64,000 nucleotides of DNA from the NCBI GenBank assembly GCA_964036045.1, contig OZ038386.1:13307613-13371612 (forward strand). Reading direction: 5' to 3'. The notes beneath the pieces were generated by a model. It saw nothing but the letters and a program-made list of their open reading frames with translations, was not told the origin of the DNA and did no database searches. The stretch comes from Eutreptiella sp. 'Long Island Sound 2002' (Eukaryota > Euglenozoa > Euglenophyceae > Eutreptiales > Eutreptiaceae). Positions 32,401 to 41,400 of the stretch are shown piece by piece. The translations under genes and the position numbers were made by a program. Within the stretch, counting starts at the first letter, position 1; every line of letters starts with the position of its first letter.

Positions 32401-35400
32401 TGCGTGTGTGCGTGCGTGTGTGCGTGCGTGCGTGCGTGCGTGGGGCCTGACGAGAAGTCCAGATACCCCGTGCACGTGCTTTGCCTGGAATCTTCTGCTC
32501 CGGGGCGTGTGTTTGGGTGCTTACAACGTGTGTCTGCGTGTGTGCGTGGGTGCGTGCTCATGTGCGCGTGCGCATGTATGTGCACGTTTTTCGATGCATG
32601 AAACAATCCTCGAATTCATCCTGAATGCTGATCAATTGGCTCCTGGAAGAACAAAAACAGTGTTTGCATCAAGCACATATACGAAGCGACATTATGACTT
32701 TGACCGAAACTCCGACCTGCCAAGAGGAAGCCCTGATGTCTTTTGGCGCTGAGATCCGCTCTCCCCAGGGAATTTCTTGAAGGGGTACCTACGCCTCCCG
32801 CCCTCTGCATCCAAAAACGGCTCTTGTACGTCCCTCAACCTCTGCCAACCGCTTCTGTTCCTGCGCACGAAGTGCCCCCACCGCTTGACTGCTCAGCATC
32901 CAAGCTCTTGACTGACCGCCCGTGTGCAGCCCCTGCAGGGCCGCTTTCCCCCAAGCAATCCCCTGCCTCTCACCTTAGCAGACCTGCCCCAAAGTTTGAA
33001 AGTTCGCCTTCCCCATTGTGCCTGTGCTTGTGCGTCTGCATCTGCATATGCCTGTGCCTGTGTCTGTGCATGTGCATGTGCTCATTGCCGTGCCCAGATG
33101 GGTGTGCTAGCGCAACAGCTGGGGGGAGTTACCATGAGACGTGTGGTCAAGTGCTTAGAGGCTGGTTGATACTATACCCAGGGGGGGATGGTTTGTGTAC
33201 CTAAAAACGACCTCCAAGTTCGGGTCCCTTTGATAAATTTCATTTTCCTGAGAGAAATCTTCTGATGTGGGTGGGTGTGTGGGTCAGCCCAAATCCCCGG
33301 GGGGGGGGGGGGCAATTTGCCCCCTCCCCCCACATCCCCCAAGATAGTAGCGGTCATTTTGTCAAGTTCATTTGGTCTCCACCCCATGGACCACCAAGAT
33401 GGGAACGGGTATGTAGTCATTTTGCCCCCATGTGGGCCTCAATGGTGATGTTGTCGTTCGATTTGGTCCTCGCTTCTGGATTACCCAAGTTTATGGGAGT
33501 CATGCACGCACTTTGTAGACATGTGGGCCTAAGAACCGGTGGTGGTGATGTAGCCACGTCCTTGCGTTGCGGACCCTGATATTGTATGGGTGATGTAGCC
33601 ATTTTGCTCACATGTGGACCCCAAAGACGGCCGGGGTCATGTGGTCAAATTCATTTTCATCCCCGCTTTGGACGGCCCAAGACAAATGCGGCTATGTAGC
33701 CATTATGCGCACATGTGGCCCCTAAGACGGTAGGGGCAATGCCGCCACTTTCATTTCTTACTGAAGTAGTGATTATCTAGTCACTTTGATTTGGTCCCCA
33801 CTTTGTGGATGTCAAGTTTACAAGAGTTATGTGGCCACTTTGCACACTTGTGCGCTACAAGAGGGTGGGAGTGATGTAGAGGCTTGCAATGCGTCCCCAC
33901 TTTGTGGGCCCAAAAGACGACCAGGGTTATGTAGTCAATTTGATTTCCTCGCCGTCTTTTGGACCGACAGTGGGTATGTTTTCCTTTTGGTGCACATGTG
34001 GGCATCAAAGACGGTTGGGGTTCTATTGTCACTATCATTTGGTCCCCGCCTGTGGAACCACCAAGGGCATGTAGTCATTTTGCCCCCATGTGGGCCCCCA
34101 AGATAGTAGCAATTATGTTGTCCATTTCGTTTGGCCCGTGTCTCGGGTGCGTCCAAGTTTTCAACAGTCATGCCTCCAATTTGCGCACATGTGCGCCCCC
34201 AAAGCTGCAAGGGTTCTACAACCATTTTGATCTCGTCCCCGCCTTGGGGACCACCAAGACGGGAACGGGTATGTAGTCATTTTGCCTTCATGTTGGCCCA
34301 GAGATAGTAGGTTTTGTCACTTTCATTTGGTCTCCGCCTTGGCGGCCACCAAGACGGGAACGGGTATGTAGTCATTTTGCCCCCATCTGGGCCCCCAAGA
34401 CAGTAGCGGTTATTTTGTCACTTTCATTTGGTCCCTATTTGGGGTACTTCTAAGTTGTCAATAATCATGCCGCCAATTTGCGCACATGTACGTCCCAAAC
34501 CCTGGTAGGCTTATGCAGCCATTTTGATCTCGTCCCCGCGCGGGGGACTGGAAAGACGGCAGCGGGTTGGTTGTCATTTTGCCCCCATATGGGCCCCCAT
34601 GACAGTAGTGGTTGTTTTGTCACTGTGATTCGAGCACTGCTTTCGGGACGTCAAAGTTTACAGGTATCATGAAGCCACTTTGCACCCATGTGGGGCTACG
34701 AGGAGGCGGGGGTGATATAGAGACTTGCATTGCATCCCTGCTTTGAAGGTGTCGAAGACGGCCAAGGTTATGTTGTCACTATCATTTGGTCCCCGACTTG
34801 GGGACCACCAAGACGGGAACGGGTATGTAGTCATTTTGCCCACATGTCGCCAATTTGCGCACATGTGCTCCCCAAAAGCTGCAACGGTTATGGAGCCATT
34901 TTGATCTCGTCTCCGCTTTGGGACCAACAAGACGGGAACAGCCATGTTGTCATTTTGCTCTCATGTGGGCCCCCAAGACAGTCTCAGCTGTTTTGTCACT
35001 TTCATTTGGTCTCCCGCTTGGGGGCCACCAAGACGGGAAGGCGTGTGTTGTTATTTTGCCCCCATGTGGGCCACCAAGACGCAGCGGTTGTTTTGTCACC
35101 TTCATTTGAACTCCGCCTTGGCAACGTCCAAGAGGGGAACGGGTATGTAGTCATTTTGCGCCCATGCGGGCCCCCAAGACAGTGGAGGTTATTTTCATTT
35201 GGTAGTCATTGTGCCACAATAGAGCCACCCAAAATAGTAGTAGTTATGTTGTCTCTTTCATTTGGTCCTTATTTTGCGGTCGTCCTAGTTTTCAATAGTC
35301 ATGCCGCCAATTTGCGCACATGTGGGCACTAAAACCTACAGGTGTTATGAAACCATTTTGACACCATCCCCCGCCCTGGAGACCACCAAGACGGGAAGTC

Positions 35401-38400
35401 ATTTTACCCCCATGTAGTTTTGCTTCTCGCCCGTGGTAGAGCACCGCACTGCTCTACAAGCCATATTCATCCGACACTCGTGTACTGCCCTTCCATGCAT
35501 TCTTCACATTGCAAGGCAGTAGTTTTGTGGGTTCACCTCGCATGATCATCCAAGCTGGGTGGGTAGGATGGCTGTGGGTATATAATATAATTAGAATCAC
35601 ATTGTAATTAGAGTACAGAAATTGAGAACCCCCTTCAACCCCCCCCCCCCCCCGTCCCCCTCGGTGCAGTTCATCCCCTGAATGAAGTCTCAGAAGTGAG
35701 TCCGGCGTGTCCATAATATACAAGAACACCCCCCCCCGTCCCCCTCGGTGCAGTTCATCCCCTGAATGAAGTCTCAGAAATGAGTCCGGCGTGTCCATAA
35801 TATACAAGAACAGTTCCGGTAAAAACTTGGGGGGCACCGAATATATAGATCTCCGGAAATGATCTAATTCTGACCTAATGGGGGGTAATTGACCTGAGAT
35901 CTGCGCGGATTGAGGGTAGCCGCACTTACACTCAATTCCAACGAGAGTTCAAGCTGTGGATTAAAACCCAGAAACTTCAAGAGGATCAATTCCTCACGGC
36001 CCTCTTGGGCTGTTTGGAGGGACCGCCGGCCAACACTTGGCTTCGTATTTGGAGTGATCGTGAAGAGACAAGCTCCCCCCTTACCTTTGATGAGGTGTGG
36101 GAGCAGCTGGAGGTACGTGGATCTTGTCTGCCTGAGGACCACTACCACCAGATGCTGAAGAATTTCCCTTCGTTTTCGCGATTAATCCTCCACGAGATTC
36201 AGGACAAGAAGCAGCGCTTCTGGAATCTTGTCGAGGAGGCTGATCATTCAGGAGAAAAATTCTCCAATGCCGAATTGAAAATTTTAGTTTTTGATAAAAT
36301 CCCTTCCGAAACAGCCACCACCCTTCGGAACAAACAGCCCGAAAAAAAGCTCAAGACCTGGTGGGCGGAGGTGGAAGGCTTTGATGCCTCCGCCAATAAA
36401 TTTTCCGTGAGAGAATCTCTCCAAAAGTGCTCGCCCACGTCCTTGTCCAAGGTGAAATTCACCAAGGAGACGTGGAAGGTCAAGTTCCACGAGCACGAGG
36501 ACAGGGACTTGTTTGTCCAAGTCCTCAATCGAGGGGTAAGCTTCCATGGCGCCGCCTCAGAGCAAGGAATTGGGTGCTTTCTTTCACGCCCAAGGAGCTC
36601 TGGGAAGAGGTTGTGCCACATATGTGGCTGGGAGGTAGTCCAGGGCCCCTTTGTAGGTCAGCGGTGAGGTCATATGAAACGGAGCCATACGCCGTCCTAG
36701 CTGAACTCGAGTAGCACATCTTGACCTGGGCAGATATCACAAATGAAGACCAACAGAGGATGGTCGATGCATCTGGCCAAAGGTGCAACCGTCATTTCGA
36801 ACGATACTAGACGGAAGCACAAGATACCTTCTCTAAGGATTAGGACATCCTTTGGATAAAAGCGCCGTTCTCTGAAATGAAGGAAGTGGTGCTCAAGGCC
36901 ACTATGGAACAGGCACGAGTTATCATGGTTGTGCATGTATGGGAAGGGCAGAGTATCACTAAGCAAAGGCCTGGCCAAGTCACTGCTTGCTTTCATGATT
37001 GGAAAGCGAGAATTCCAAGGGTCTGCACAGAACTGAGCCTGGGTGGAGGTCAACAGGGATCGCGCGGCGCCAAAGCAGAGTGCTGTGTTGGTGCAGGTGC
37101 CCACTCCTGTGTCTTTGCCCACGCCACCCCTTCCAGAGTCCGACCCCCCTCCACAACAGGAGCCGTTCTTCGTTGTGGCGGGCAGCGACTGCATTCAGGT
37201 GTGCCAAATCCGGCGTTACATGTCCTTCATGGAGCACAAGGCGCACCAGGGCCGCATCCTGGCCATCTGCCCCATGGACGAGGCCCTGTCCGCGCAGCCC
37301 AAGGCCCCCCGGTGCCCCTCGGCCAAGCCCTCCAACATCGACCCCAGCGAGGGCATGTACACGGCCTCTGTCGACAACAGCATCGAGTTCTGGACGCTGG
37401 GGGACGGGCCGGGCGGGTCGATGATGCGCAGCAAGACTCTGACGGAGAAACACAGCGAGATCTCGGCCTTCCTGTCGGTCATCAACTTCGACGAGAACCT
37501 GCTGCTCACAGGCCATGACAACGGGTCCGGCCCTCGCACTTGCGCCCCGTTGTTGCGCCTGAGCAGTGTGTGGCGGAGGGCGCGGGGAAGGGGCATGCTC
37601 AAGGGCTCGCCGCTCTCCCGTCACAGTCCCCTACACCCCAAACGGCAGTCGTCCATATCCCCAACCCCTGCCAACCGCTTATACAACCACCACAACGGCG
37701 TACTGCCCTGCACCGCAGCAACCGCTTTCTTGGCTTCTTCCTGTACAGCCCATTCCTCAAGCGATTCCTTGGGAGGCCGGTAGCCTCCTCTGTCATTTTC
37801 GGATATACCTCGGCCACTGCCCTCAACCGCTTTTCCAACCGCCACGAACCGCTTTTGCAACTGCTCCTTAAACCCGCCTTTGGGTCGCAATTCCCTGAAG
37901 CAAAGGCCTGCTCCTGATCACCGGAGTCAAGCGGGATTGGTGCAAGCCCCTTATGTACCAGCACGCCGGGCCCAGCCCGCACTCGGGCCACTGCGGGGCA
38001 TGCGTATACACTTCAGACCCCATAGGCTAGATAGGGGGGGTTGCAGACGTCCGCTGTTGTGTGGCAACTCCCTTTGGAGGGGGCGTGGAGGCATTGTGTG
38101 GCGCAGAAGAGATGCACAGCCAGGTTGCTCGTCCATGACGTGCCCCTGTTACCAATTCTTCCGCAAACTGGGGGCACCGGAATATGTCGTGACACCTGAG
38201 GGATTCTTTTGTCCAGTCCGTTCGGGAGTTTCCCCCCCCCCCAAGCCCGTACACACACGGGCGTGCGCACGCACACACCTGCACACACACACGCGCGCGC
38301 ACACTGTACTATTAAACCTCGCAGTTTGAGCATGATGGCAACCGTTACCTTGGCACACAAACTGTGTGTAGAGGCATGTAGGCGTGCCGGCCCCAACAGA

Positions 38401-41400
38401 TCCAAGAGGAGGCACAGCCTACGCTTGGAGTGTAGCGAAAGCCGCAGCACCTCAAAAGAGGGACGATCGAGACCGATTAGGTCGACTCGTTGCAGGTATG
38501 GGCATCGTTTGAGTCCTGAACGGGGCTCCTGCGGCGCAAACGGCTCCCGTGCACACACTTGCTGCAGAGAGGGCAAAATGCCCGGTGCATTCAGAGGTCC
38601 CAGAGAGAGGCTGGTGACGTTGTGAGTGTCGAGCGTCGTTGCTAAGATGGCGGTCGAAGAGTGGAAGGACGATAGTTGAGGGCAAGATTGGTGTTTAGTA
38701 GGCCTTGTGACTGCAGGTCGACACACCCTTCCCACAGTGCGCGCCCGCTGGTGTGGTGCGTGTGTGTCTCATTAATGCACAACCTGCAATTGACCACCGC
38801 CACCACCCGCAGGGGGCCACACATCTCCACACGTCCAAAGCCCAAAGGACATACTGCCAAGACGTGGTACGACCACACTGCCCGTCGGGCCATCCGGATA
38901 ACTCAAGTCTCAGCGGAACCACCCAAAGCCTCGCGCCTCTTTCCCCAGGTCCCTCAAGTTGTGGAACGCGGATACCGGGCGCACATGGCGTCTCAAGGGC
39001 CACGAGAACACCATCACGTCCATCGCGTTGGGGCTGCATGACATCAAAATGGGTAAGACACAGCCGTGGCGCCACATTGTGACCAGCAGCTACGATGGGC
39101 ATCTGGCTGTGTGGGAGATCCGGCGTGACATTCCAGGCGGCCCACGCTGCATGTCGCGCTTTCCAGTAAGCCCTGTCGAGGTTCTGTTGCCACACCACAC
39201 CAAACCACACCACACCACACCACACCACGCCAAACCACACCACACCACACCACACCACACCACACCACACCACACCACACCACACCACACCACACCACAC
39301 CACACCACACCACACCACACCACACCACACCACACCACACCACACCACACCACACCACATCCTGAGTACTCCCCAGCCCTACCCATGGGCTGGGTGCCGG
39401 GTGCAAAGCGCACACGACAGGGCCGGGCCACCGTCCTCGAGCGGTGTACTAACAGTGTCGGGTGTATGCGTGCACCAGCGCTAAGTACCAGCCCTGGGAT
39501 CCCGTGGCCCCCTAGTACTGGCCGCATAGGTCGCGGGAACAGGTCAGCGACCCCTCTAGGGACGCCAACCCCACCGGCCTCCCCTTCCCCCTGCCGCTCA
39601 CAGCACCCACGCCCACGCAGCCCCCCCCCCCCCCCCCCCGCCCCTTTAGCCCCCTCTCCCAGGTTGCAGGTGCGACCGCCGACAACGTGGAGGCCCCCGT
39701 ATGGGGCTTCGACAGGGCATTCAGACACACAGCCCTCCCGTCTTGCATTACCCCTATGCAAGGCATCCCGGCTATTGCCATGTGGTAACAGCGCCTTCGG
39801 CACACCACACCACACCACCCCGACAGTGCCTCCGCCAGTGGCTGGATGCTCATGTGGGGCCACAGCCAGCACCAGTGCAGCAGCAGCTGTGGGACTCAGC
39901 ACTCCTCAAACAGTGGGCAGCAGCCATAGCCACACCGTCCTTACTTATGGCGTGCATGGGCTTGGCAAAAGGGCATGATATGGGAACGGAGTTCATCTGA
40001 CAGGTACTCAATGAGTCCCTGAAGGTTTGGCTGGCCCACGCCAAAGCGTGTACTGTCCTTATCAAGGCCCACTGAAGGCCCCGGGGGACGATGGGTGGGC
40101 CCTGCAAGAAATCCAATCAGGATCAGGGCCCACCCATTTCGCATTTTCCCGGGTGCACGACACCCCGGCCATTGCCTTTTGGTAACAGCGCCTTCGGCAC
40201 ACCACACCGCACCCCACCCACAACACCACACAGCCCATACACGTGAGATGCATACTTTACCGCAACACCACGACACATCATGCCACGCCACGGCACGCGA
40301 CACCAAATCTGACCATTGCAGGTACTGTGCGTCAAGTACGACCCAATCCGCCACACATACGTTTGTGGCGACAACAACGGCGTGATTGGGATCTGGGGTG
40401 TGGGCAGCAGCAAGACCCGCCACAGGCTGGCGCCGTGGGGGGACGGTTCCCCACACCGGACCGGCAGCCCCATCACGTGCCTGGCCCTACACAACGACCA
40501 CTTGTTCTCTGCTGCGGAGGACGGGCTCATCCGCCTTTGGCACCTGCCGGACCGGCAGCTGCTGCACACGTTCCGGGGGCACAAGTCCATGGTCACGGGG
40601 TTGGCTCTGTGCCAGATGACGATGATGCTCGCCTCCTGCGGCACGAGCGGCTGCGTGTACCTTTGGAACTTGGAGGGCGAGCGAGTGGCTGCCTTCAGCG
40701 CCATGCAGGAGCTGCAGTGCGTGCTGCTCCGGTATCATGAGCCCCAGAAAGAGTATACAGGTCCTCCTGCCCCGCCCCCTCCGGGGTGTTAATCCTGCGG
40801 CACTCAATTTGGGAATTATCGTGGAACAGGCGAAATTGTACCCTTTTGTACCTGCGGCTCACTCATGGCGGAGTGGACATATCTCTCGGGGACGATGAGG
40901 AACATGCCAACACGGAGCGTTTTCAGTGATCGGTGTTATTGTTGCCTCATTTGTGCCCACTATGTGTACCATTGGGGGGGGGGGGGGGGGTATGTGGGGT
41001 ATATTCGGAAAGCCCTTGAAAAGGGCTCTTAGAAACCCCTGGGTCTGCATGCTGTAGTGACGGTATGGTTGAGATTTTTGTCCGTTTTGGATGGTGCCTG
41101 TGTTGCTTGCTGCCTGCTTTTGTCAACAGGCAGTCACTATGTCCTGGTATGAATTCACGCCACGTGCTGTTACATCCCCAGATGCACCGCAGAAAACTTT
41201 GGCACGCAAAAGAGCACGCTCTGGGGGAATTTTTGTAAGCTGTTTGACAAACTTGTGCAGTGGCGTTGGTTCCATCGCATTTCGTGGTGTGTTTTCATAA
41301 AGGGCCACTCGTACAACCTGTGCGATGCCGCATCACATGCCATGGCCCGCGCCCTGCAGAATGTTGATTATTGTTATGGTTTAACAGATATGGCTGGCCT

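Larger units (their letters stand above)
32040..37096. other. WD40 gene intron 4 (5.06 kb)
   Basis: Contains the GTGC microsatellite, a 2-kb degenerate satellite, an 84-bp tandem duplication and a gag-like ORF, each listed separately. Nothing else in it looks coding. Confidence 0.6.

Noticed and set aside
35420-35545. A tRNA gene (GTGGTAGAGCACCGCACTGC and a GGTTCACCTC box)
   Set aside because: The two boxes are about 95 bases apart, and the GTAGAGC/GCTCTAC pairing forms a simple hairpin, not a cloverleaf.
39663-39716. Extra WD40 exon (VAGATADNVEAPVWGFDR)
   Set aside because: It is flanked by an acceptor and a possible GC donor and is in phase, but exons 6 and 7 also join directly in phase, and no WD40 strand is evident in it. 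Left as a possibility only.
39044-39902. Minus-strand frames rich in VVWCGVVWCGV
   Set aside because: Direct translation of the CACAC/GTGTG pentanucleotide repeat, which encodes a five-residue period in any frame.
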